In this document: positions 23,949-34,119 of the stretch, in pieces | Position numbering within the stretch: position 1 is the first letter of the stretch | Layout of the letters: each line of letters begins with the position of its first letter | Assembly: GCF_012272835.1 (NCBI RefSeq) | Contig: NZ_JAAWWK010000008.1 | Coordinates: forward strand, 127,500 to 191,499 | Direction: 5' to 3' | Length of the DNA stretch: 64,000 nt | DNA from: Spongiibacter thalassae | GTDB lineage: Bacteria > Pseudomonadota > Gammaproteobacteria > Pseudomonadales > Spongiibacteraceae | Notes under the pieces: model-generated | Database searches by the model: none | Seen by the model: the letters and a program-made list of their open reading frames with translations, nothing else | What the model was told of the DNA's origin: nothing | Translations under genes and position numbers: made by a program

Positions 23949-24773
23949 TCAGTTATCGTCGCAGCAGGCGCTGTGATTCATTGACAGTGCCGGGGCATCG
24001 CAGTCCGGGGTGCCAATCACCTTGGCTGGTACACCGGCGACAAGGGAGTGGGGCGGCACGTCCTTGAGCACCACACTGCCAGCGGCAACATGGGAACCCT
24101 CGCCAATATGGATATTGCCAAGGATTTTGGCCCCGGCACTGATCAGCACATTATCGGCCACCTTGGGATGACGGTCGCCGTGTTCCTTGCCGGTGCCCCC
24201 CAGGGTCACTGCCTGCATGAGTGACACATTATTGCCGACTACCGCGGTCTCGCCGATGACGATGCCGGTGGCGTGGTCCATCATCACCCCGTGACCTATC
24301 CTCGCGGCGGGGTGAATATCTACCCCGAATTCACAACTGATGCGATTCTGGAAGAACAGCGCGAGTGAGGTGCGGCCCTGCTGCCAGAGCCAATGGGCGA
24401 CGCGGTAGGATTGCAGGGCGTGGTAGCCCTTGAAGTAGAGGAAGGGCACCGACAGATTCTTGCAGGCAGAGTCCCGTTCGAATACCGCGCAAATGTCGGC
24501 GCGAATTGCCCTGGCGATGCCGCTGTCTTCAGCGAAGGCGTCTTCAATAACTTCCCGCACCAGCAGTGATGAGGCCTCGGGGCTGTCCAGAATGTGGGCG
24601 AGGTGATAGCTGAGCGCGTGCTCCAGAGTGTTGTGGTTCAGAATGGTCGCGTGCAGAAAACTCGCCAGCACGGGTTCCCGCTGGGCTTCCAGTGCGGTCT
24701 CCTCGCGAATGGTGAGCCACACCTTGTCGCTGATGGCGGAATTAATGCGAGCTTCGGCGATGGTCGTGTTCAT
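23949..24773 (-). CDS. cysE: CysE, serine O-acetyltransferase
   Basis: A 274-residue protein of the usual length. An N-terminal helical domain (about residues 1-140) carries FYFKGYHALQ-like sequence (PFLYFKGYHALQSYRVAHWLW). It is followed by the left-handed beta-helix with hexapeptide repeats, the DIHPAARIGHGVMMDHATGIVIGE stretch being diagnostic. The C-terminal tail, which binds CysK in other species, is present. It acetylates serine for cysteine synthesis and is usually inhibited by cysteine. Confidence 0.96.
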   Translation of the reverse strand: MNTTIAEARINSAISDKVWLTIREETALEAQREPVLASFLHATILNHNTLEHALSYHLAHILDSPEASSLLVREVIEDAFAEDSGIARAIRADICAVFERDSACKNLSVPFLYFKGYHALQSYRVAHWLWQQGRTSLALFFQNRISCEFGVDIHPAARIGHGVMMDHATGIVIGETAVVGNNVSLMQAVTLGGTGKEHGDRHPKVADNVLISAGAKILGNIHIGEGSHVAAGSVVLKDVPPHSLVAGVPAKVIGTPDCDAPALSMNHSACCDDN

Positions 24774-24812
24774 AATGGGGCCAATCGGGTCGTTGATAGG
24801 GCAGTATACCGC

Positions 24813-25523
24813 TTAACCGCGGTGCGAAAACAGCGCCTGCGGCGCCTCGAGCTGGCACTGGCAGCGCCATAGCGGCTGACCGGCAGCGAGGTATTTACGC
24901 TCAAAGGGGGTTAGAGGCTCACCGGGGCTGAAGGTTTCACAGCGCGGATTTTGCCTGGCGATGCGCAGGGCAGCGGCCAACTCCTGAATGTAAATGGGCC
25001 AATTGCTGCGCGCTTCAATGTGCCCCCCCAGCTCCAGCAGACTGCTGAACAGGGGGGAACCGTGCACCCGCAGGCTGAGCTGCCCGGGCTTGGGCCAGGG
25101 GTTGGGGTAGAGCAAAAAGTGAAATTCAGGGCGCCAGTCCGCAGCGGCGGCCAGTCGCCAAAAGTCGTCGATATCGGCGCGTACCAGCAGGTAGTTGTTC
25201 GGGCTGTCGGCGTCGATATGGGCAGGGTGTTTGTCGAGCCGGGCAGCGGACTTGTCGATGCCGATCACCAGGTGGTCGGGGAAGCGCTTGGCCAGGCGCC
25301 AGGTGCTCTCGCCGACACCGCAAAAGCTGTCCAGGATTAATGGGCGATCCCGGGCTGAAAGCCATTGCTGAGCCTTGTTAAAGGCATCGATATTGTGCTG
25401 TGCATAGGGTTTTTTGAAGGGGTGGTGTAGATGTTTCTCCACCAGATGGTGCAGCCGTTCGTGGATGCCCTGCTGGCTGCTCACGACGCTGCGGGCGTGT
25501 TGCTGGCCGCTGGTTTTTTTCAT
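24813..25523 (-). CDS. TrmB-like SAM-dependent methyltransferase
   Basis: A 236-residue protein. The SAM-binding region LILDSFCGVGESTWRLAKRFPD and the PNPWPK motif place it in the TrmB (tRNA guanine-46 N7-methyltransferase) superfamily. It differs from canonical TrmB in having PNPWPKPGQ where TrmB has DPWPKKRHHKRR-like sequence, and in a histidine-rich N-terminus (HERLHHLVEKHLHHPF). A separate canonical trmB may exist elsewhere, in which case this is a paralog with another substrate. It shares its strand with cysE. Confidence 0.75.
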   Translation of the reverse strand: MKKTSGQQHARSVVSSQQGIHERLHHLVEKHLHHPFKKPYAQHNIDAFNKAQQWLSARDRPLILDSFCGVGESTWRLAKRFPDHLVIGIDKSAARLDKHPAHIDADSPNNYLLVRADIDDFWRLAAAADWRPEFHFLLYPNPWPKPGQLSLRVHGSPLFSSLLELGGHIEARSNWPIYIQELAAALRIARQNPRCETFSPGEPLTPFERKYLAAGQPLWRCQCQLEAPQALFSHRG

Positions 25524-25601
25524 GTATCGGTAACCTTGTGCGATTGCCCTGACAGGTCAGTCTTGCGACACTGTGCCGCCGAATAATTAATAAGGCCGGG
25601 T

Positions 25602-26324
25602 ATGCGCCAGGATCGACGTCCCTATTGGGTGAAAAAGAGCTATCTTCGCTTGCGCGAAGCCTATACCAACCATTTCTTGCGGCCCGCCTGCGATTTTCTG
25701 GGAGATTATCCCACGTTTATGAAGCCCTGGTACATTTCGATTTCGGGGCCGAATATTGAGATTGGGCAGTGTGCGACGATTATCGGAGAGCGGGAAAACC
25801 CCGTCAAAATCGGTGTGTGGGGGCGCGAGCCAGGCTGCGGACGTATTGTGATCGGCGACTATGTACTGATTAGTCCGGGTGGGCGAATCTCCGCCAGCGA
25901 TGAAATTCGTATCGGCAATAGCGTGATGATGGCGAACGGTGTGTACATTACCGACAGTGATTGGCACGACATTTATGACCGTACCGAGCGCAGTCCTGAG
26001 GTCAGGCCGGTGCACATTGCCGACAACGTTTGGTTGGGGGATCGCTGTACCGTATTGAAGGGCGTGACCATTGGTGAGAATAGTGTGGTGGCGGCCTGTG
26101 CGGTGGTGACTCGGGATGTTCCCGCCAATGTTGTGGTGGCGGGAAATCCGGCGAAGGTGGTCAAGCAACTTGATCCTGATCGAGAGCGGAAAACCCGGGC
26201 GGATTTCTTCGCCGACCCCGAGGGGCAAGCGAAATTTTTTGATGGCCTGGATCGTATGGTGCTGGCGGAAAACGGCTTCTGGAATTGGCTGCGTTGTGTG
26301 CTGAAGCCGGGGCCGAAGGATTAA
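25602..26324 (+). CDS. Hexapeptide-repeat acyltransferase (sugar/antibiotic O-acetyltransferase type)
   Basis: A 240-residue protein with left-handed beta-helix repeats from about residue 55 to 195 (e.g. VLISPGGRISASDEIRIGNS, VWLGDRCTVLKGVTIGENSVV). DSDWHDIYDR, with a histidine in the usual catalytic-loop area, and the closing AGNPAKVVKQL motif match the acetyltransferase family that modifies sugars or antibiotics. The substrate is unknown. It stands alone with no polysaccharide genes nearby. Upstream AAGG supports the start. Confidence 0.8.
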   Translation: MRQDRRPYWVKKSYLRLREAYTNHFLRPACDFLGDYPTFMKPWYISISGPNIEIGQCATIIGERENPVKIGVWGREPGCGRIVIGDYVLISPGGRISASDEIRIGNSVMMANGVYITDSDWHDIYDRTERSPEVRPVHIADNVWLGDRCTVLKGVTIGENSVVAACAVVTRDVPANVVVAGNPAKVVKQLDPDRERKTRADFFADPEGQAKFFDGLDRMVLAENGFWNWLRCVLKPGPKD

Positions 26325-26346
26325 CGGTCAGCAAGGTATTCCACTG

Positions 26347-26369
26347 ACAGGACTTCTATTCGGTCCTGT
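26347..26369 (+). terminator. Hairpin after the acyltransferase gene
   Basis: ACAGGAC (26347-26353) pairs with GTCCTGT (26363-26369) around a 9-nt loop, 22 nt after the stop. An AT-rich stretch follows, but no continuous T-run, so this is a weak terminator candidate. Confidence 0.35.
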
Positions 26370-26450
26370 TAACCAGCCCTAATAAAAATTAAACAAGATT
26401 TTTGCAAACAGGAGCGAAGGCTCCACACAATCATCAACGAGGATAATAAA

Positions 26451-26834
26451 ATGACAATTGCACTATGGTGTGTTCTCGCCTTTGGCCTGATGTGTCCCTT
26501 GAGCGGGCTACTGGCCAAGGGCGGAAAAGTGGATGGCAAGCGTTACGACAACAATCATCCGCGCCAGTGGCTGGCCAAGGTAGAAGGCCGCTCCGCCCGC
26601 GCGGTGGCGGCGATGAATAACAGTTTCGAAAGTTTTCCCCTGTTCGCTGCTGCGGTGATTATTGCTCATTTCGGCGGTGCCGCTGAGGCGACGGTAAACA
26701 CCCTCGCATTGGCGTTTGTCGCGGTACGGGTGCTGTATATCGTGTGCTACCTGCAAAACTGGGGCGGGTTACGCAGTGCAGTGTGGGGTGTGGGCCTGGC
26801 GATTTGTATCGCCCTGTTCTATATCACACCGTAG
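26451..26834 (+). CDS. MAPEG family membrane protein
   Basis: A 127-residue protein with four predicted membrane helices. A cytoplasmic loop carries NHPRQWLAKVEGRSARAVAAMNNSFESFPLF; its E-x-R/N-x-x-E-x-x-P/F pattern is the MAPEG hallmark. Eukaryotic MAPEG proteins act on eicosanoids and glutathione; the role of bacterial members is unknown. A strong GAGGAT site lies before the ATG. The leader upstream has a small GGAGC/GCTCC hairpin near 26411. Confidence 0.88.
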   Translation: MTIALWCVLAFGLMCPLSGLLAKGGKVDGKRYDNNHPRQWLAKVEGRSARAVAAMNNSFESFPLFAAAVIIAHFGGAAEATVNTLALAFVAVRVLYIVCYLQNWGGLRSAVWGVGLAICIALFYITP

Positions 26835-26840
26835 AGGAGT

Positions 26841-27737
26841 CTATTTCTGCGCCGACGCCGCTGTTGGCCGCCTGACGGTAAGCAACCTGGTGGGGAGTCC
26901 TTCGCTGCCAATGATAATGCTGGTGCCGTCGGCGGAGAAGGTAATGGCCTCTGCCTGGCGCAGTTTGGGTAATTTCAGTGCCTGGGGGTTCCCATTCAAT
27001 GCCTCCACCCAGCTTTGTCCAGGGCGGCGGGGAAAGTAATAGCTGTCGCGCAGCGTGCTGATCGCCGCCCCCCGGCCGTCCGGGGCAAAGGCGAGACCGG
27101 TTGGCGAGTGTTGGCTGATACCGCCTGCGCGCTGGGGTCGGTGGCTGGCAGGAGAGGGCAAGCTGGTGACAGCGCCCAGCGAGGTGAGCAGCACCGGTCG
27201 TTCCGGCAGGGCATCCAGCGAAAAGCGATAGAGCTGGGGGTGCACCTCCCGTTTGCTCAGCAGATAGACCATGCGCTCGGCGGGGTCTACGGCCAGGGCC
27301 TCGATATCCCTCGGGCCACCGTCAAAAACAAGGTTGTAACGCCGCAGTAGACGCAGAGCTGGCCTGCCCTGATGGCGACTTTCCCTGAGTAGATATACCT
27401 CGATCATCGGCCGCACTGCAAAGTTGTCGCCGATATCCCCCACCAGCAGGTAGCTGCCGCTGGGGTCGCGAAAACTCGTAATATCTTCCCAGTCAAAAGC
27501 CTTGGCGTTGGTAATTCGATGAACCTGTAGTTGTGGGCTGCCCGGTTGCAGTAGATACAGTTGCGCAATATCCCCGCTGTCATTGTGCGCCCAATAAAAA
27601 CCGGGAGCACTGTGGCTGGCGGCGAGCCCGCTTAGCTCCCCAAGGCGGGGGTCGTTAAGGGTGACGCTGGGTTCGGCGGCAAGCCCCGGGTGCGTCAGCA
27701 GCAGAACTACTGCGGCGAGTCTGGTACGAAATGTCAT
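26841..27737 (-). CDS. Secreted protein of unknown function, beta-propeller-like
   Basis: A 298-residue protein (from the ATG at 27737) with a signal peptide MTFRTRLAAVVLLLTHPGLA. Repeated sequence of the type DPSGSYLLVGDIGDN, AVDPAERMVYLLSKRE, AFAPDGRGAAIST and TFSADGTSIIIGSEG suggests four or more blades of a beta-propeller. ISTL-R-DSYY and GLAFAPDG recall phytase- or esterase-like propellers, but I see no defined active site. Start codons at 27746 (ATG) and 27761 (TTG) are also possible; none has a clear ribosome-binding site. Confidence 0.6.
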   Translation of the reverse strand: MTFRTRLAAVVLLLTHPGLAAEPSVTLNDPRLGELSGLAASHSAPGFYWAHNDSGDIAQLYLLQPGSPQLQVHRITNAKAFDWEDITSFRDPSGSYLLVGDIGDNFAVRPMIEVYLLRESRHQGRPALRLLRRYNLVFDGGPRDIEALAVDPAERMVYLLSKREVHPQLYRFSLDALPERPVLLTSLGAVTSLPSPASHRPQRAGGISQHSPTGLAFAPDGRGAAISTLRDSYYFPRRPGQSWVEALNGNPQALKLPKLRQAEAITFSADGTSIIIGSEGLPTRLLTVRRPTAASAQK

Positions 27738-27786
27738 GTAGGGCATGGATGGGCCGGACAAGTAGAGGTAGGCATGGGCTGCTGCG

Positions 27787-28866
27787 CTAATCGACGACTA
27801 CCGTTTCGCCTATTGCGAGGGTGGTAAATTCATCTTTTGCCAGTTTGGCGTTGTCGGCGGCCTGCTTCAAGTCTTTTTGCGGCGCGTCGATATCCTCCGC
27901 TGACAGTTGGAAGGTTGCCCAGTGCATACCAATGCTTTTTCTGGCGCGCAGATCCAGGTGGATTTGCACCGCTTCACCAGGGTCGACATGTTGCTCCCGA
28001 AGAAAGTCCCGGGGCAGGTAGGCCCCGATGGGAATCAAGGCGATATCCGGGCGGGGCAGGCGGCGGCCAATTTCCTTGAACTGAATGGGATTGTAGCCGG
28101 TGTCGCCGCCGAACCAGATACTGCGTTGGTCAATCTGTATATGCCAGGAGGCCCATAGGCTGGCGAAGCGATCGCCAATGCCCCGGCCGGACCAATGTTG
28201 GCTTGGGGTTGCGGTCACTGTCGCCTCGCCGATGCGCGCTGTCTGCCACCAATCCCGCTCAATCACCCTGTCCGGGGCGATACCCAGCTTGGTAAACCAG
28301 GGTTTCAGTCCCAGCGGCACTAGATAGAGCGGCTGGTTGCCCAGTGCGCGAATACTGTCCCGGTCGAGGTGGTCGTAGTGATTGTGGGAGATTAGCACCA
28401 GATCAATGGGCGGTAATTGCTCGAGGCTGATCGGCATGGGCACAAGGCGCTTTGGGCCAAGAAACGACAGCGGTGAGGCGCGCTGGGAGAATATCGGGTC
28501 GGTGAGAACGGTTATACCACGGTGCTGAATAACGAAGGTGGAATGGCCCACCCAGCTGATTTGCAAGCGCTGGTGATCGGGGCTGGTCAGCGCCGGTGAC
28601 GGAACTGTGCTGGTAATCCGCTGCCGTTGGCGGTGTTGGTCGGCGATGTACAGGTCGGAGAAAAAGCGCAGTCGGAGCAGCTCCCACAGGCTTTTGTCGA
28701 AGTGTTCCAGATGCGGGTTTTGAAAGCCCTCATCGCCATGATGGGGCGGCGGAGGCGCGGGTGCAGCGCCGCTGGGGAGGCTGCCCAGTAGCAGGCTGGT
28801 CAGCAGCAGAAAGCCAGAAAATAGTGTTGAAGTGTGGCGCTGGCGTGAGAGGTGACAAAGGGGCAT
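27787..28866 (-). CDS. Secreted metallo-beta-lactamase-fold hydrolase (UlaG/NAPE-PLD-like)
   Basis: A 359-residue protein. An N-terminal signal peptide (to about residue 35, ending GAAPAPP) precedes ISWVGHSTFVIQHRGITVLTDPIFS, the UlaG/NAPE-PLD type start of the fold. The zinc-binding HNHYDHLD (about residue 169) and later WFGGDTGYN and IGMHWATF positions complete the di-metal site. NAPE-PLD-like relatives hydrolyse phosphodiester bonds in lipids; the actual substrate is unknown. It lies 49 bp upstream of the propeller protein gene on the same strand, so the two may be co-transcribed. Confidence 0.8.
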   Translation of the reverse strand: MPLCHLSRQRHTSTLFSGFLLLTSLLLGSLPSGAAPAPPPPHHGDEGFQNPHLEHFDKSLWELLRLRFFSDLYIADQHRQRQRITSTVPSPALTSPDHQRLQISWVGHSTFVIQHRGITVLTDPIFSQRASPLSFLGPKRLVPMPISLEQLPPIDLVLISHNHYDHLDRDSIRALGNQPLYLVPLGLKPWFTKLGIAPDRVIERDWWQTARIGEATVTATPSQHWSGRGIGDRFASLWASWHIQIDQRSIWFGGDTGYNPIQFKEIGRRLPRPDIALIPIGAYLPRDFLREQHVDPGEAVQIHLDLRARKSIGMHWATFQLSAEDIDAPQKDLKQAADNAKLAKDEFTTLAIGETVVVD

Positions 28867-28924
28867 GACTGTTTACCGTTGGCGAATGGCTGGTTGCAGC
28901 ACGTCTTACGGCATTGTCGAGTGA

Positions 28925-28963
28925 GCCGATGAGCGGCGGCAATAACGGCCAATGCTCATCGGC
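28925..28963. terminator. Hairpin after fadH
   Basis: GCCGATGAGC (28925-28934) and GCTCATCGGC (28954-28963) are perfect 10-bp inverted repeats with a 19-nt loop, starting 11 nt past the fadH stop on the reverse strand. No T-tract follows, so it may act as a 3'-end stabiliser or a weak terminator. Confidence 0.5.
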
Positions 28964-28974
28964 ATCATACACCC

Positions 28975-31771
<2,797 letters not shown>

Positions 31772-31828
31772 CAGTCGGGCTTGTCTCGCTTCAGCGGCTG
31801 GGTAACACTAGCGGCTTTATGGCGAATC

Positions 31829-32791
31829 ATGATGGGAGAGGCAGTGGCAGCGGTTATCAGTGTGCGCGGCGTATCCAAGGTGTACCCCTCCGGGTTGAAA
31901 GCCCTCGATAACATCGAACTCGATATCAATCGCGGTGAGATTTTTGCCCTGCTCGGTCCCAATGGTGCAGGAAAAACCACGCTGATCAGTATTATTTGCG
32001 GGATCGTCAATGCGAGCTCGGGCAGTGTGCTGGCCGACGGTCACGATATCGTCAAGGACTACCGCATTGCCCGCAGCCGTATCGGCCTGGTGCCTCAGGA
32101 ATTATCGACCGACGGCTTTGAAAGCGTCTGGGCGACAGTCACCTTCAGTCGTGGTCTGTTCGGCAAGCCCAGCGCCCCTGAATATCTCGAGAAAATTCTT
32201 CGTCAATTGTCGCTGTGGGAGAAAAAAGACGCCCGTATCATGTCGTTGTCGGGGGGGATGAAACGGCGGGTAATGATTGCCAAAGCCCTGTCCCACGAGC
32301 CGGATATTCTGTTCCTCGATGAACCTACGGCGGGGGTGGACGTCGAGCTGCGGCGGGATATGTGGGAGATGGTGCGGGGGCTGCGGGACAATGGCGTCAC
32401 CATTATTTTAACCACCCACTACATCGAAGAAGCCGAGGAGATGGCCGATCGTATCGGCGTGATTCGTCGCGGCCGGTTATTGCTGGTCGAGGGCAAGGAG
32501 GCGCTGATGGAAAAGCTCGGCCAGAAGCAGCTGTGTCTGCAACTGCAACAGCCTCTGGCGGCATTGCCCGACGAATTTTCTTCATATCCCCTCACCCTGA
32601 GTGCCGATGGTCATGAACTGACGTATCACTACGACAGTCAGAGTGAGCACACCGGCATTGCTGAGTTGTTTCGGCGTTTGCAGCAACACGGCATCGATTA
32701 CAAGGATCTGCATTCGACCCAGCGTAGTCTGGAGGAAATTTTTGTCAGGTTGGTCAGCGATCAGCGGCCGACGGAGGGGCTTGGCCGATGA
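31829..32791 (+). CDS. ABC-2 exporter ATP-binding protein (YadG/NodI type)
   Basis: A 320-residue protein. Walker [10 protein letters not shown], signature [15 protein letters not shown], Walker [13 protein letters not shown] and H-loop [14 protein letters not shown] are intact. After about residue 215 there is a C-terminal extension like that of YadG. The start is uncertain: ATGs at 31829 and 31832 are both possible; the longer in-frame start at 31781 would nearly touch the tetR stop. It overlaps the permease gene by 4 nt (ATGA). Confidence 0.9.
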   Translation: MMGEAVAAVISVRGVSKVYPSGLKALDNIELDINRGEIFALLGPNGAGKTTLISIICGIVNASSGSVLADGHDIVKDYRIARSRIGLVPQELSTDGFESVWATVTFSRGLFGKPSAPEYLEKILRQLSLWEKKDARIMSLSGGMKRRVMIAKALSHEPDILFLDEPTAGVDVELRRDMWEMVRGLRDNGVTIILTTHYIEEAEEMADRIGVIRRGRLLLVEGKEALMEKLGQKQLCLQLQQPLAALPDEFSSYPLTLSADGHELTYHYDSQSEHTGIAELFRRLQQHGIDYKDLHSTQRSLEEIFVRLVSDQRPTEGLGR

Positions 32792-33549
32792 ATTTACACG
32801 CGGTGCGCGCTATTTATTTGTTCGAGATGAACCGCATGTGGCGGACCTTGCTGCAAAGCATTGCGTCGCCGGTGATCTCGACCTCCCTCTATTTCGTGGT
32901 ATTTGGTTCTGCCATTGGCTCCAAAATGGTGGCGATAGACGGCATCAGTTACGGTGCGTTTATCATTCCCGGCCTGGTCATGCTGGCGCTGTTGACGGAA
33001 AGTATTTCCAATGCCGCGTTCGGCATTTTCTTTCCTAAATACAATGGCACGATATACGAGCTACTGTCGGCGCCGGTGGCGCTGCCGGAAATTCTATTGG
33101 GCTATGTGGGGGCTGCCGCCAGCAAGTCGATTCTGCTCGGTTTGACGATTCTCCTCACCGCCCGCCTGTTTGTTGATTACCACATTGCCCACCCGTTTTG
33201 GATGTTGGGCTTTCTGGTATTGACGGCGGTGACCTTCAGTCTGTTTGGATTCATCATCGGTATCTGGGCTGATGGATTTGAAAAATTGCAGATTGTGCCC
33301 ATGCTGATAGTGACCCCACTGGCCTTCCTCGGGGGCAGCTTTTACTCGATCAGTATGTTGCCGCCGTTGTGGCAGACAATCACCCTGGCAAATCCTGTGG
33401 TTTACCTGATTAGCGGCTTTCGCTGGAGTTTTTACGATGTCGCCGATGTGAATGTCGGTGTGAGTCTGGCGATGACCCTGGGCTTCCTGCTGCTGTGTCT
33501 GGTAGTGATAAGCTGGATGTTCAAGCGCGGCTATCGGTTGAAGCAATAG
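32788..33549 (+). CDS. ABC-2 exporter permease (YadH/NodJ type)
   Basis: A 253-residue integral membrane protein with about six helices. The ABC-2 signature [26 protein letters not shown] segment lies at about residues 170-192. Together with the ATPase it forms an ABC-2 exporter of unknown substrate. Members of this group move polysaccharides, lipids or drugs. It is translationally coupled to the ATPase gene. Confidence 0.9.
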   Translation: MNLHAVRAIYLFEMNRMWRTLLQSIASPVISTSLYFVVFGSAIGSKMVAIDGISYGAFIIPGLVMLALLTESISNAAFGIFFPKYNGTIYELLSAPVALPEILLGYVGAAASKSILLGLTILLTARLFVDYHIAHPFWMLGFLVLTAVTFSLFGFIIGIWADGFEKLQIVPMLIVTPLAFLGGSFYSISMLPPLWQTITLANPVVYLISGFRWSFYDVADVNVGVSLAMTLGFLLLCLVVISWMFKRGYRLKQ

Positions 33550-33570
33550 ATAGCCGCTCACGGGGCACCG

Positions 33571-34107
33571 TTAGCAGGGGCCTCCGGCATTGACCCACAG
33601 GGACAGCAGACGCACGAACTCCTCGTGCTCATAGGGCGGGCGGCTGCGGTTCTGACCCGGTGACCAACCCCACAGCACCAGAGCGTCTTCGCTCATGTGG
33701 TGGAGCAGGTCGTTGAGATCGCGGTTACCATTCTTGTCCAGGTCCTTCAGGGCGACGCACAGCTCCTGAGGGGACAGACCCTCCCAGGCCATGCTCAGCG
33801 GCGCCAGTGCCCAGTGGGGAGCACCCGGAACCTCGTCGTCGGCCACATTGCGGTCCTGATGGCAGGCGGAGCATTGCAGGGTCGGTGCGCCGTGATTGTC
33901 GTCACCGCGCACGACCAACTGGTCGTGGCGACGGCGTTCATCTCCCTGTCGAGGGAAGTCGGTGGCGGTGTGACAGTTCAAGCAGCGGGGATGGGTCAAC
34001 ACCTCATAGATCGGCGCGAACAGGGGTGACTGGGCTAAGCTGCTGGGACATAGCCCCAGCAGTGCCAGACCAAATATCAACGGCAGGGATTGGCGAAGTG
34101 GTTTCAT
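33571..34107 (-). CDS. Periplasmic di-haem c-type cytochrome of the molybdenum hydroxylase operon
   Basis: A 178-residue protein. A signal peptide (MKPLRQSLPLIFGLALLGL...SLAQ) precedes two haem-binding CxxCH motifs, CLNCH (about residue 42) and CSACH (about 79). The C-terminal half has no haem motif. It is the last gene of the operon, 12 bp after the large subunit gene. It probably accepts electrons from the molybdenum hydroxylase and passes them to the respiratory chain. I know similar proteins next to isoquinoline 1-oxidoreductase-type genes. Confidence 0.85.
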   Translation of the reverse strand: MKPLRQSLPLIFGLALLGLCPSSLAQSPLFAPIYEVLTHPRCLNCHTATDFPRQGDERRRHDQLVVRGDDNHGAPTLQCSACHQDRNVADDEVPGAPHWALAPLSMAWEGLSPQELCVALKDLDKNGNRDLNDLLHHMSEDALVLWGWSPGQNRSRPPYEHEEFVRLLSLWVNAGGPC

Positions 34108-34119
34108 AGGTCAAATCCC

